Origin: Macrotrachela quadricornifera
Lineage: Eukaryota; Rotifera; Eurotatoria; Philodinida; Philodinidae
Direction of reading: 5' to 3'
NCBI GenBank assembly: GCA_022393335.1
Contig: JAJEKB010019926.1
Location: 2,019 to 66,018, forward strand
Length of the DNA: 64,000 nt
Numbering within the stretch: position 1 is the first letter of the stretch; each line of letters begins with the position of its first letter. The translations under genes were made by a program, and so were the position numbers. The notes below the pieces were generated by a model. The model searched no databases and had not been told where the DNA came from. It saw nothing but the letters and a program-made list of their open reading frames with translations. Of this stretch, positions 34,642-46,050 are shown one piece after another.

Positions 34642-35400
34642 ATGGCTTCTAGTGATTCACATCCATTGCAGTCGTTAATCAGTGCCGCAATCCAAAGCTT
34701 ATATCCTGCAACAGCGAGAGCAGGATCACTTGTAGTAGTAGTACGACCAGATGAGGACGATAAATCATTGGCATTATGTCCGGTAAATATAGTTCAAGTG
34801 TATCATTCGTCGCTCGTCCCTGCGGTCTCCGCGACTGGTGAAAGTATCCCAAGAGAATTCCTTGATGGATCGCTCGGAGTTGATAAAAACTCCCTAGATC
34901 CCGACTTCGATCATGATTTTACCGACGTACGAGACATTGGCAAAACATTTCGAAGAGGTAATCAACCGTATGAACGACCATGCGGATCGCTTCGAATTGC
35001 ATTGAAGGTCAGAGACAAGTTTGGTAAAGACAATAAGTGGCTTGGGATGACAGGAAATGACCCTGATGAGTGGCCTGTTTCTTATCATGGTACACGACAG
35101 CATAATGCATTGAACATTGCTGAAGAAGGTTTTAAACTGAGCAGAGGCCAACGATTTCTGTTTGGTGAAGGAATCTACTCATCACCAGAATTGAAGGTCG
35201 CCCAACAATATGCAACTGAGTTTATTTATGAAGATGCATTGTACATGTGCGTCATTCAGAATCGTATCAATCCCGAATATTTAAAAGTCATTCCGAAGGC
35301 AGAGACAAGCGTCGGCACTTACTGGTTAACTGTAGTGGATAAACATGTGAAAGAAAGTGAAGTCATCCGACCTTATGGATTGTGTTTGTTCAAAATGTAA
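34642..35400 (+). CDS. ADP-ribosyltransferase-like (PARP-fold) protein, intronless
   Basis: I place the start at ATG 34642 (context acaATGG), giving 252 residues; the longer frame to 34603 would need a GTG start. The C-terminal half has PARP/ART landmarks: 'WPVSYHGTRQHNALNIAEEG' with His149 in the position of the first catalytic residue, 'FLFGEGIYSSPELKVAQQYA' with Tyr179, and a late Glu ('KESEVIRPYGL', residues 238-240) that could be the third. The lead-in 'CGSLRIALKVRDKFG' with 'WLGMTGNDPDEWP' is of the kind seen in small PARP-like proteins of invertebrates and fungi and in the Gig2-type antiviral-response family of fish. Likely substrate proteins and activity are unknown. It has no intron, and an AATAAA lies at 35521-35526. 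The N-terminal 110 residues are unassigned. Confidence 0.75.
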   Translation: MASSDSHPLQSLISAAIQSLYPATARAGSLVVVVRPDEDDKSLALCPVNIVQVYHSSLVPAVSATGESIPREFLDGSLGVDKNSLDPDFDHDFTDVRDIGKTFRRGNQPYERPCGSLRIALKVRDKFGKDNKWLGMTGNDPDEWPVSYHGTRQHNALNIAEEGFKLSRGQRFLFGEGIYSSPELKVAQQYATEFIYEDALYMCVIQNRINPEYLKVIPKAETSVGTYWLTVVDKHVKESEVIRPYGLCLFKM

Positions 35401-35916
35401 ACAGTTTGCTCAACCATATGAACATTTCTCCCTAAGATTCTATCGCCAATTCAAATGAAATACAAACTCATGAAACATTTAAAAACTTTTTATATTTCTT
35501 AAACATTTTCCCAAATACCAAATAAATTTCACATTCTTTTTCTTCGACTTTTCTCAAGTCTTCAGATTGAAATAAATCCTTTCAATTTCAATTAGAATTC
35601 AACTTTCAAAGAAGCAGATGGTCTTTTATTTATGCTACGTAGAGTTTTAATAAATAGGATCACGAGCGGTTTCGATAGATTTTTAGTCTCAAGATGTGGT
35701 TTAGGAAGGAGAGGGGGTACTCCCCCTTCAAACATACCCTCAAATTTTGTCAGTATATAGAGTTAGATCACAAAGCTCTAGGGTTAAAAAATTCCGCGGG
35801 TTGGGTGTTCTTTGGCTGAGTTATAAAATTTTCAAAAATTGAAAAAATCATTTTTTCTAGCTGTTTTCATGCCAGCGAAAAAAGTAATTCTTACCTCGTT
35901 CTCTACTCTTATGAAT
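35401..35916. other. 3' flank of the ART-like gene, then non-coding
   Basis: Contains the polyadenylation signal of the ART-like gene and then AT-rich sequence with a short GC-rich stretch 'gagggggtactcccccttc' near 35710 that can form a small hairpin. Confidence 0.5.
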
Positions 35917-37419
35917 AGCGGCGGCGCCAGGGGTGGGCTCAGTCCACCCTGAAAAATTTTTACCATTAATATTGTCAAGACAGCTTTTTTGGATCAGAAA
36001 AAAGAGAATCCAATGCAATATAGGGAAATTTCTTATGATTAAACTAATGTTTAAATCAAAAGTTTCTAGCACACTCCATTTTTAAATGAAATCTTCTAAT
36101 AACGAATGTATTTGCGGACGCTATCTAAATAATAATAGCTCTCAGAACTACAGTTATATTGCTGATTATTTATAGAAGAGATATGGCCGACATGAAGTTT
36201 AATGAACTATCGTACACTAAAACAAGTGAATGAAATTTGTTGTATTGATTTGGCATTTCTATCAATAAAATGTGTTTTAATTAGATACTGAACTAATGCA
36301 AGAGACTCTTCATAGTAATAAAAAGAATAGTACTACAGTTTTATTATATATTTTATAATTTGTTTTTCTACATAATAAAGATAGTGATAAAATAATGTTT
36401 TATATTGTACAACCATCAAGTTCATAGAAAAACATTTATATTTGCTGAGGACACATAATACGTGAATTTAGATGGAACGTGTATCAGTTATTTTATGAAA
36501 AAGTTATTTACTATATTCTTAATACTTTAGAAAAACAGGTTTTATTAGGAATGTCATGTGAGGGAGTAGGCTGAAGTGGAAAATCGATGTTTTTTGTCAC
36601 TAGAGGAAAATCTTGATTGTTTAGATATACACCAATCCTTGAATATCCTGATTTTTCTAATGAAGGTGGCGTAAAATCGTCAAATTTCATAATGCTCCAA
36701 AAATAAAAATAAAACTTTTAAAATATTTTGCGAAACAGAAGAGTTTCGCATGGTTTATAAACACATCTAACTTTGTTCTTCACTTGTCTCGCCTGGAAAC
36801 TGTTTCGTGTCAGACTTAGCAACGGCTTTTAGTATTATTGTCGACAATCCTAGTCATATTGACAGCAATTGTTTTCCAGTAATGCATTTTGGAAGGTAAA
36901 CGATGATACTACTTGATAAAGCCAAGAAGTAGAAATTGTTGGTCAACTATACTCTTGCGCGGGTATTTTTGATTAGCGGAAAACCGAAAGCTTCTTAAAT
37001 TTTTTAATGGGAAACTCTTTCGGTTTTTATATCTAAAAGCGAAATCAGGTAATTCTCAGATAATCCTAGTACTGACAGGTCTAGAATATAGCTAAGGCGG
37101 GGGCAGTTAATCGTAGTGAGAGAATAATCATATACAAACACCGATTCTCGAAGCTCATCCAAGTCGATGTGAAGTGAATTTTTCGCTCGATTTTGGTGCA
37201 AAAAGTGGAAAAATTTTGAAACGACAACAATCGCCTCTTCACTTCAGTCCTATATTTGTCAATAGACAACATCACTTCATATTTCTGTCGACGCCAAAAC
37301 CGACTTTTGCCTAATTTTCTTTGGGAAGAAAGACGAGAAGACATTTTTCAGTGTCCATCGATCAGTAAACGTTTGGGTAGGCCCAGCCCACCGTAGAAGA
37401 AAATTCTAGCGCCGCCGCT
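35917..37419. mobile_element. Decayed DNA transposon with AGCGGCGGCGC ends
   Basis: The left end 'agcggcggcgccaggggtgg' and the right end 'ctagcgccgccgct' are inverted copies, and both are followed inward by a 'gtgggctgggcc/ gtgggctcagtc' segment. The GC-rich tips stand out in AT-rich DNA, which makes the pairing convincing. The 1.5-kb interior has short minus-strand frames (37004-37344) but no recognisable transposase. No target duplication was seen, so the superfamily (hAT-like by tip composition) is uncertain. Confidence 0.6.
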
Positions 37420-37624
37420 AGTAGCATCATTATAGATATTAAAACATACTCAATATTTTACAGACTGATTTACGTTGCTGAATCACTTTTAGTTGATTTA
37501 ACTTTCCTTAAAAAACATTTTATTTTACGTTCTTATCATTACTATTAGGGAGTGGCGCCATTTCTATGTCAATATTTCCTTTTTGTTCGTTCTTCTCTTG
37601 TTTTCCATTAATTGGTCTCTCTAT

Positions 37625-37787
37625 CAGTGACGGATCTAAGACTCTTTTCAGCGGAGAGTGATGCGATCCAGGACAGAAAAAACGCTCTATCGACTCATTT
37701 TTAGGTGTTTTCTGCTGAAAGAAATTAAAAAAAAATTTCGAGATGGGGCCGATCACCCCCATCGCTTCCTCTCTAAGTCCACCACTG
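37625..37787. mobile_element. 163-bp hAT-type MITE with 8-bp target duplication
   Basis: The left end 'cagtgacggatctaagac' is mirrored by 'ctctaagtccaccactg' at the right end. The 8 bases on each side, ctctctat (37617-37624) and ctccctat (37788-37795), match at seven of eight positions. These are standard hAT features. The minus-strand frame 37520-37762 overlaps it and is not a gene. Confidence 0.8.
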
Positions 37788-38041
37788 CTCCCTATGATAT
37801 GGACACTACATGTGTGTGAATTGATATTTTTAGTTAGAGTTGTTGTTTCTCACCTCTTCGAATAAAGGATTGAATCGGAAGTGCTTTAGCTGGTAGATCG
37901 AGACTAACAATTACTGTTAAGTACTTCGAATATATAATATGGCGTCTCACTGTAATGCATTCATATTTTTAATCCTAAGCAAATATTATCATTCTTTGAT
38001 TATTTTTTAATTACAAAGACATTTTTCTTTTCTCTTTAGAT

Positions 38042-38887
38042 ATGTCATCCATCGAACAACCATGTGTTATTCTTGTCACTGGTGCAAACAGGGGTATTGG
38101 CTTTGAAGTAGTCAAGAAACTCGCTGAAAATTCATTATCGAACAATACTCGAATCTTATTGGGTAGTCGTGATGTAGAACGAGGTAAGAATGCATTGAAA
38201 CAATTGAATGCACCACATAATGTTGATGTTCTTCAACTGGATACATCCTCAAAAGAAAGTATTATTAATGCTATTTATAAAATTAAAAACGAATATGGTG
38301 GTCAGTTAGATATTGTTATTAATAATGCTGGTATTTCATCAAGAGAAATAACTGTTAATGCAGCTCGAGAATTATTTAACACGAATTATTATGGTATTAA
38401 AATATTGAATGAACATGTGATTTCTCTGATGCGAAAAAATGGTCGTATAGTTAATGTATCTAGTGGAGCTGGTCTTAGGGCATTACAGAGATCTTCACGA
38501 GTACTTCAAGAGAAATATACATCGTCGAGTTTAACAACAGATCAACTTGATGAATTAGTCGAAGAGTTCGTCTCATCTATTGAAAACAAAAGTTTTGAGT
38601 CTCTTGGATATAATCCGCAATCGATGTTTTTTGTTTATGGTGTTACCAAGATGGCATTAAATGCTCTTACAGAAATCGAAGCACGTCAATGGTCTGCTAC
38701 CAAGAAAGTACTTGTTGTTAGTGTTAATCCAGGATTTTGTGCTACTGACATGACTGATCGTGCAGAAACTGCTGAAAAAGGTGCTGACTCTGTTTTATAT
38801 GTCGTTAATGCTTCTCCAGAAAAGCTGGAAAATGGTGGATTTTATCGTAATGATGAACGAATCCCATTAACAAAAGAACCTCAGTAA
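38042..38887 (+). CDS. Short-chain dehydrogenase/reductase, carbonyl-reductase-like
   Basis: One coding exon, 281 residues. Rossmann motif 'TGANRGIG' at 13-20, 'NNAG' at 94-97, catalytic Ser in 'VNVSSGAG' near 140, and the Tyr199-x-x-x-Lys203 pair in 'VYGVTKMA'. 'NPGFCATDM' follows, as in the CBR1 group. An Arg right after the first glycine motif and 'GSRDVERG' favour NADPH. The insert between Ser and Tyr ('LTTDQLDELVEEFV') is also typical of CBR1-like monomeric carbonyl reductases, which reduce quinones, aldehydes and lipid carbonyls. Cytosolic. The sequence just before the ATG, '...ttttctctttag', looks like a splice acceptor, so an intron or spliced leader in the 5' UTR is likely. AATAAA at 39008-39013. 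Confidence 0.88.
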   Translation: MSSIEQPCVILVTGANRGIGFEVVKKLAENSLSNNTRILLGSRDVERGKNALKQLNAPHNVDVLQLDTSSKESIINAIYKIKNEYGGQLDIVINNAGISSREITVNAARELFNTNYYGIKILNEHVISLMRKNGRIVNVSSGAGLRALQRSSRVLQEKYTSSSLTTDQLDELVEEFVSSIENKSFESLGYNPQSMFFVYGVTKMALNALTEIEARQWSATKKVLVVSVNPGFCATDMTDRAETAEKGADSVLYVVNASPEKLENGGFYRNDERIPLTKEPQ

Positions 38888-39013
38888 ATGAAAGAAGTCA
38901 ATGCTAATAGCATCCAAAAAGAAATCGATTATTTAAATAAGTCAAGTCAACAAGAATTTAAAATGTATAAATAGTATTTAAATAACTTTGTGTTATTTTT
39001 TATTATTAATAAA

Positions 39014-39673
39014 GAGAAAACAAATTTTTTTTAATAATAATAAATGGAAAAAGAAGAGAGAAAAATAAAAGAGTTCAAAGAAACATAGTTAATACATTTT
39101 ACGCGAAGTCTTCCGAATTATCTTTTCAAGCGAGTTATTATGAAAGAAATAGAGTTCAATTAGGTTCTGCAGGAACAACGTATTTGAGAATTCATTTTTT
39201 TGTATATCTAAAGTAGCGTGATCATGTTTTTTGTTTGATACATTGGAATGAGTTTTTGATATTTGTTCGATAATATTTCGATGGCTTTTCGGTGCCTCCG
39301 TGCATTATTGATTTATTTTAATGTGCTGCACTGGATTTTATTGCAAGATCTTTTTGATAATGTATCTTGATGCGTTTTAATTTAATTCAGTGCATTTTAA
39401 TGTGTTCTAATGCAATTTAACATGCTGTTGGTGCCAATATTTTTTTTTATAATGTGGGCGAAGCTGGGACCCAATTCGAGTATTCTCACCACCGATTCGC
39501 CTAGGAAGTGTTCCAGAAGAGTTTCAAGTACAACTCGACGATCTCTATCCATTGGTGAAATTAGTTTTCCGATAGCTTAAAATCAGTCCCGGAAAATTCC
39601 AAGATATGGATATTATCCTATGAATTAACCAATAAAAGTACCACCGATCTGCTCAGAAAGCGTTCCAAAAAGT
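39014..39673. other. Intergenic with 'tgcatttta' repeats
   Basis: Between 39290 and 39430 variants of 'gtgcattttaatgtg' recur at irregular spacing, bounded by 'ggtgcc' on both sides. It runs directly into the truncated P450 copy. Confidence 0.4.
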
Positions 39674-40078
39674 TATCTTGATTGTGTAATCAATGAAGTA
39701 TTTCAATATATTCCACCTATACCTGGAATTGTCAGAATGATGAGTATCAATGATCGTTTACCTCAAAGTGGTATGGAATTAACCAATGGTACTCAAGTAT
39801 TTATTTCATTTTATAATCGTGCACGAGATTTTCGAATTTGGTCAATTGATCCCTAACAATTCAATCCGAAAAGATTTCTCAATGAAGATAAAATTTATCA
39901 TTCATATGGATTAATTCCATTTGGAGCTGGTCATCGTCAATATGCTGGTCAAGATCTTGCTAGATTTGAATTAAGAGTCATTGCAGCTAGATTAATGCAA
40001 TATGTTACATTTGGTGATGGTGGTTATCAAATCATTTCTGGAAGATTTTCATCAAATGTTACAATGAAATTTAATTGA
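39674..40078 (+). pseudogene. P450 C-terminal fragment, haem Cys replaced
   Basis: 135 codons that align with the C-terminal exon of the P450 at 43641-45286 on the other strand: 'YLDCVINEVFQYIPP', 'VFISFYNRARDFRIWSIDP', 'FGAGHRQYAGQDLARFELR' and 'ARLMQYVTFGDGG'. The cysteine that ligates the haem is replaced by tyrosine (TAT at 39941-39943), and a TAA stands in frame at 39854-39856. No upstream exons are seen. It is a truncated duplicate, most likely of the neighbouring gene or a close paralogue, lying head-on to it with the other P450 between. Confidence 0.88.
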
Positions 40079-40270
40079 TATGAGTTTTCTGTATCAAGAA
40101 AAAAATTGTCAATAAAGTAAGAATATACATAATAAAATGTCTTGAATTAAAAATATAGATATATCAATGTAAACCAAATAACGTCATCTAAAAGATACCT
40201 TGAGAGTAATCGAACTTTTAGTACGATAAAGAACACAGAGAACGAACTAAAAAAAAAATTTTTTAGCTCT

Positions 40271-40278
40271 TATAAAAG
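40271..40278 (+). promoter_or_regulatory. Possible TATA box of the plus-strand P450 gene
   Basis: 'tataaaag' sits 33 bases before ATG 40304 and 51 before ATG 40322. That would place a start of transcription near 40300, giving a very short leader. Confidence 0.4.
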
Positions 40279-40303
40279 GCTTGATAATTTGTTTCGCTCT
40301 CAT

Positions 40304-42063
40304 ATGTATAAAACGTGCGTGATGTTTTCACTCACAGGTATACTTCTTACTTTGCTGTTTGTCGTAGTGATTGCCTATCTTTTGTATATTCGAAAGGCTT
40401 ATGATTTCTTTGTTCGACTTGGTATTCCTGGACCACCTCCAATATTATTCTTTGGCAACTATTTAGAATCAATTAAAACAGGAGGATTATCTCTTGTATT
40501 AAAGAAATGGACTGAAAAATATGGATCTGTCTTTGGATATTTCGAAGGACATACACCTATACTTGTGATATCCGATCCAGACATCCTTCAAGACGTATTC
40601 ATTAAATCATTTTCTAAGTTTCATTCGCGTCGTCCGCATATTTTTCGTGATTCAAAGTCAAAGGATATCAGCTTATTCGATGCCATTGCTCTTCGTTGGA
40701 AACGACAACGTTTTGTTCTCAATCCAGCATTTTCTTCGGCCAAATTGAAACAAATGTCACCATTGATTCATCGAAGTATCGATGTCTTAATGACAAAAAT
40801 GGATGATCAGTGTAAAAAAGATGAACCATTTGATATTTATGCATACTATAAACGATTCACCATGGATACTATTTGGTCGTGTGGTTTTGGTCTTGATACA
40901 GATATGCAAAATAATGTCAATGATCCCTATCTTCGTCAATCACAACGAATTTTTGCACCGAATACATTCCAACAATTCATATTTCTGTTGATTCTTTTGA
41001 TAAAAGAATTAAAATTTGTATGGGCAGCTATTTTTATAACCTTGAATATTGTTCGATATTGGCTTCGACGCTATATTCCAGTGACACAACGACTCATTGA
41101 AGAAAATCCGCGCACATGGATTTTCAAACAAGCCAATGAATTGATTGAGAAACGTAAAGAAATTGGTCAAACTGCTCGAACAGATTTATTACAAATGATG
41201 CTTGAGTCAATGGCTGGAGAAGATTTCATCGATGTAAATTTTTCTGTACTCTTGAAAAATAATGTTAACTCTTACTTCTATATTTATAGGATCGCCCAGC
41301 ATCATTCGTGAAAACTGATGATACTGAAATGGAAACACCTCTGATTCGAAAAATTACTAAACCCGAAATCGCCGCTAATATTTTCCTCTTTAGTGAGTGA
41401 ACCAGTTTTTTGTATGCTTTTAGTAGTAAATTTTTTTTTTTTTATATCTTAGTGGTTGCTGGTTATGAGACAACGAGTACTGCTCTTAGTTATGTGACCT
41501 ATATTCTCGCCACTCATCCAAAAGAACAGCAAAAATTGCAAGAACACATCGATGAATACTTCAATCCAGAAACAGAACATACCATGCCGACCTATGACAT
41601 CATCAACAAAATGGATTATCTAGATATGTTCATTCGAGAAACACTCCGCATGTTTCCCATTGCACCAGCGGCGATTACTCGCCAAAGTACTGAAGATTTT
41701 CATATCAAAGGTTTTGGCGTTGTGCCTGCAGATACAGCGATTAACATCGATATGTACAGTTTACATTTCAATCCAGATTTATGGGGTCCATTGGATCCAC
41801 ATGAATTTCATCCAGAAAGATTTGCTACTAAACGACATCCTATGGCCTGGATACCTTTTGGAGCGGGACCACGAAACTGTGTGGGCATGCGTATTGCTCT
41901 TTTGGAAATGCAAATGTTACTTGTTCGCTTGCTAAAAACATACATACTCGTCGATTGTGGTGAGCAAACACGTAAACCATTCGAAAAGCTTGAAGAAATG
42001 TTTGTTGTTGCACCTAAGGCAGCCATTGTTCGCCTTCAACGTCGAGACAAACAATGTGAATGA
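40304..42063 (+). CDS. Cytochrome P450 (CYP3-clan-like)
   Basis: Three exons: 40304-41233, 41290-41392 and 41453-42063, giving 547 residues (541 if the ATG at 40322 is used). N-terminal membrane anchor 'GILLTLLFVVVIAYLLYI' then the hinge 'LGIPGPPPILFFGN'. C-helix 'RWKRQRFVLNPAFSS'. I-helix 'VAGYETTSTALS' (it spans the last intron, restored by splicing). K-helix 'ETLRMFPIAP' with Glu-x-x-Arg, PERF-like 'HPERFAT', and haem loop 'FGAGPRNCVGMRIALLEM' with Cys487. All key residues are present. An ER-bound monooxygenase for fatty acids, sterols or xenobiotics; the style of the haem region and F-G loop fits the CYP3 clan. The stretch 'FQQFIFLLILLIKELKFVWA' is an unusually hydrophobic F-G region that may dip into the membrane. 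AATAAA at 42194-42199. Confidence 0.9.
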
Positions 42064-42199
42064 TAAATTCTTTCGCTCTTCGCATTCTTGCTATTGAAAA
42101 TTGTATCTATTTTAAAGTTTTTTCTTTCTTTCAATACAATATGCAACGAAATTGATAAATGATAGATGTCTTGGTTGTTAAATATTGTTCACAAATAAA

Positions 42200-43277
42200 G
42201 TTTACTTTTTAGAACTTTCTCGACTGTTCTCGGAAATTCTGTAAAAAACTGCAAAAAATTTCTTACCAATTTAATATTTTTGCGTTTGTGATAGTGTTAT
42301 TTCTTTGATTTATGTTTGTTTTGTTCTATGTATTCGCCTAAAATGGGCTGAAAGCGGTGGTAGTTGTGTCATCAATTCTGTAACGATACTGTACGGTTCT
42401 GCTCTTTCGATTGTATTTGTATCCATTCCTCGTGAAATCTTGATGAAATCGTAACATTTTCTATTAATTTCCGACGACATCGGGTCGGAACCTTACGTTA
42501 TCGGATTTTTTCCAATGTAATCTGGGTCGGAATCCACTAGTTTTCCATAAGATCGACAGGTCGATTTGAGTCACCTGAGCAGTAGATTAAGAAAAGTATG
42601 TAAAATACATTGAATGCTTAAATAATTTAACTTAGACATAGAAAAAACTTGCACAGTCTAAACTCGGTAAGATCAAGTTCTCCTCAAAATGATACGACTA
42701 ACCCAAAATACTAACAGTAAGAGAGATAAAGTTTCGTGAAATATAGTATTTTCATTTTGCCGAATCAGTCCGCTCGATTGCTCAAATCTGGTGTACATAT
42801 CTAATTTAGTTGAATATTTCTAGGATATAGTACTTAACGAAAATCTTCATATGGAAAGATAATATAAAAATTCTATATTATTTTTGATTTGTTTCTTAAC
42901 GATGAATTACAGGTGAACAGATCGATACTGTAATATTTCGATTCAAGACATGATGTGAATACGTACTTGAAAATGTGCGTCTAATATTTCGATCCAGTCA
43001 ACAGACTGAGAGAAGCGGTCGAGTGATCAAAATGTTGTCTCAAAATGAACAGAATACAAGGATCTAAATGATTTTGCATATGGTCTTTTTTTCTTATTCA
43101 TTGCACAAGATTCACACACATTCTAGAAATATTTACATAAAGCCCTGACATTGTGATTATTATTTTTGTTGTATTTTTACTGATCGGGAATCAGAACTCA
43201 TCTCTCTATTCTTAAAAATGTTTTTGTGATATATTTTTCAGAAAACCTTTGACATTAAACTGGAGATACGTTTTATC
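42200..43277. other. Intergenic between convergent P450 genes
   Basis: AT-rich, no gene or clear repeat found before the small MITE at 43278. Confidence 0.5.
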
Positions 43278-43356
43278 CAAGGGGGAAACATCGCACTTCG
43301 TACTTTAAGGTACTTTGAAGTATTTTAAAGTAGAAAAGTACGGTGTTTCCCTCTTG
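43278..43356. mobile_element. 79-bp MITE with CAAGGGGGAAAC ends
   Basis: The left end 'caagggggaaacatcgcac' is mirrored by 'gtgtttccctcttg' at the right. The interior consists of 'tactttaaggtactttgaag' type repeats around 'acttcgtac'. It shares its end sequence with the 363-bp element at 14773-15135. No target duplication is apparent. Confidence 0.65.
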
Positions 43357-43640
43357 ATCTAAACGCGTCTTGTGATACTTTGAATCTATTCATATATATA
43401 TATAAATTCTTTTATATTTGAATCAAATGAGAGATAAAACCATCTGATAAGTCCCTTAAGCAAGGACGAAACTGGTCATGGTAGCTGTTCTCACCGTCAC
43501 TCTCATCCTCAGACCCTCAAGATATTCGGGTTCTGAATATATAGACAAGGTGTTCAACTTAAAGATTTATAATATCTCGAATCTTTATCGATTGTCAACT
43601 AAATAATATAGCTATCGACAATAAAGAAAAGATATTTATT

Positions 43641-45286
43641 TTAATGATCGAATTCAATTGTAACACCAATATTCTTGGGAGCAAGAATTATTCCTTGAAG
43701 ATGTCCACCTGCATTGACTTGTGGACCACCATCACCGAATGTCACATATTGCATCAATCTTGCTATAATTACTTTAAGTTCAAATCGAGCTAAATCTTGT
43801 CCAATACACTGACGATGTCCACCACCAAATGGTATCAACGCATACCGATGATGATTTTTATCTTCGCCTAGAAATCTTTCAGGATAAAATATTTCTGGAT
43901 CAATTGACCAATATCGAGTATCTCGTGTAAGATTGATTAATGGAATAAATATTTGATCTCCACGATATAATTGAATACCACTCTCGGGTAGACGATCATC
44001 TACAGTTAATGTACGAGCTGCACTATCACCTGGTGGACTAAATCGAAATACTTCATTGATAACGCAATCCAGATATATCAATGAATCAAGACGTTCGACA
44101 AATAAATCTTGTTCAAGATTATTTTCTCTTAACTCTGCTTTAATCTTTTGTTGTACACGTGAATTTTTGCTAACAAGATGGATAAACCATGCTAGAGCAG
44201 TGGAAGTTGCTTCATAACCAGCAATCAAAAAGAACAGCATTTCATGTAATATTTCACTTCGAGAGAGACCTGTAATTACAAAGAAAATTTAGTAATGTCA
44301 ATGAGTGCGTTTCGTTGATACAATAAGTCGTTCTAAATAATACACTAAAAAAACAATGAATCTCACCTTTTCTCTCTTCTTCAGTTTTTGTCATTTCTCT
44401 ATTTTCGTCTTTCTGTAATGCGGAAACAAATGAAGCAATCAAACTTGTTCTCTTGCGTTCTGCTATCGTTTCTGGCTGTTCAACTAATTCATGATCAATC
44501 ATTCGATATATATATCGTTCAATAGTTGTTCGTGCTCGTCGATAACGTGGATTCAGGTTCAAATAGATAATGGCTAGGATTTTTGGTAAAGATATAAGCA
44601 TTTGGATATGACTTAATAAATCATTCACTGCTTCTGCTAGTTCATTATGATTATTATCATTGAGCGTTTCTAAATCATAGTCAAATGCAAGATATCCGAA
44701 TATTGTCAGAAGAAGATTTCGACATTGTTGATTTATATCGAGATGGATTTTATCAGATGGAGCAGAACGCCAATTACTTAGTAATTTATCTGTACAATCC
44801 TTAATTAAATCGAAATTTGGAAGAATCTTATTACGACGAAACAATGGTATGGTGAGTGAGGCATGCCGTTTGTACTTGGCACCTACAATAATGAAATGTA
44901 TTGTTCAATTCGAAGAAAAAAAAATCAAACTGACCTTTCAGAGAAATGAGACCGTCAGGTATTAACACTTGGAATTGTTCGACTATAATATCACCTTGAT
45001 CGTAGATATTTCGATGAGAAAAAATATGTTGCACATCAGTAGCATTACTCACGAAAATAACGCGACAAGGACCGAACCAAAATTGAAAAACATCACCAAA
45101 ACGTTTTTTAAATTCTAAATAGGTTTGATGAAGACTCGACTTATTCAAAAGAATTCCCGATTGAATCATATTTCCAAAAAGAAAATGAGGTGGTAAACCA
45201 GGCAATGGACCGCGAAGAGTGAAATATTTCATTTTAAAATATAACAATAGTAGACCGATTACAATAAAAAGTAATAAAAGAAGCAT
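43641..45286 (-). CDS. Cytochrome P450 (second gene)
   Basis: Three exons: 45286-44935, 44882-44367 and 44269-43641, giving 498 residues. The start is ATG 45286; a longer frame would need a TTG. N-terminal anchor 'MLLLLLFIVIGLLLLYF', then 'GPLPGLPPHFLFGN'. C-helix region 'YKRHASLTIPLF'. I-helix 'FLIAGYEATSTALAW', K-helix 'INEVFRFSPPG' in which the usual Glu-x-x-Arg reads Glu-Val-Phe-Arg, 'YPERFLGED' and haem loop 'FGGGHRQCIGQDLARFEL' with Cys444. It belongs to a different subgroup from the plus-strand neighbour (shorter, different haem flank). Each exon join restores a codon split after its first base. The pseudogene at 39674-40078 is a dead relative. The two intact genes converge, about 1.6 kb apart. 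Confidence 0.9.
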
Positions 45287-46021
45287 CTTATTCAAATAAA
45301 TAAGACAACAATAATTCTCTACTCAATGCTCTAAAAAGCAAAGTTAAAAATACGTCAATGATTATTTTTTTTTTCTTTTTCTCTTTTTTTATTCTTACCT
45401 GTTATACATGAAGAGAACACAGTAACAACAAAAAAGCACTGCGTGTTGCACGTGTTGATAAACAAATTCTTGCCAAGAAGTATATGCGTTGTACTGCATT
45501 TAGCGATTTTTTTTTCAAATATAAATGTCATGTTCTTATAGAATAGATATCTCTGATTTTTTTTTTGTTTTTGATTAAACCGAATACTTTCTGTTTATTA
45601 TCTGATGTAAATGTATGTATGAAGCAGAGCTGCCAACAGACCACTTATTTTCAACCTGGCCTGGTGTGATTGGAGGTACCTGCAGGCCAGACAGGAAATC
45701 TAAGAGTAGCCTCTAGCCTAAACTGGCTTGCAGGCATCAATCAGGCCGAATCAGGTTAACTGATGTTTCTGATATTATAAATTCATTAAACTCTATAATT
45801 TTACAATTGAATGTTCTCTTAAAAGCACTAGGTTTTTTCCTATCTCCAGTTTTGAAAAAGTTCTCCCATTCCCAGGTCCACCAATCCTATACTCGGATTC
45901 TATCGGATCCAATATTGGATTTCATAGTTTCCAACAGACGGATTTAGACGGATCCGTTGTTGGATTTGTGAATCTGAGAACTGTTAAAATAGCTTATCTC
46001 TAACTACTTCAAAGCATGTAT
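45287..46021. other. Intergenic, with a less AT-rich repeat-like stretch
   Basis: 45620-45780 contains 'ctgccaacagaccac' and 'ggtacctgcaggccagacag', which look like parts of an old transposon, but I could not pair ends. An AATAAA for the giant gene (minus strand) is at 46022-46027, 24 nt beyond its stop. Confidence 0.4.
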
Positions 46022-46050
46022 TTTATTTCTAGTTAAACAAATTACGAACA

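Noticed and set aside
40289..40303. Earlier start of the plus-strand P450
   Set aside because: The codon is TTG; the first ATG is at 40304, with another at 40322.
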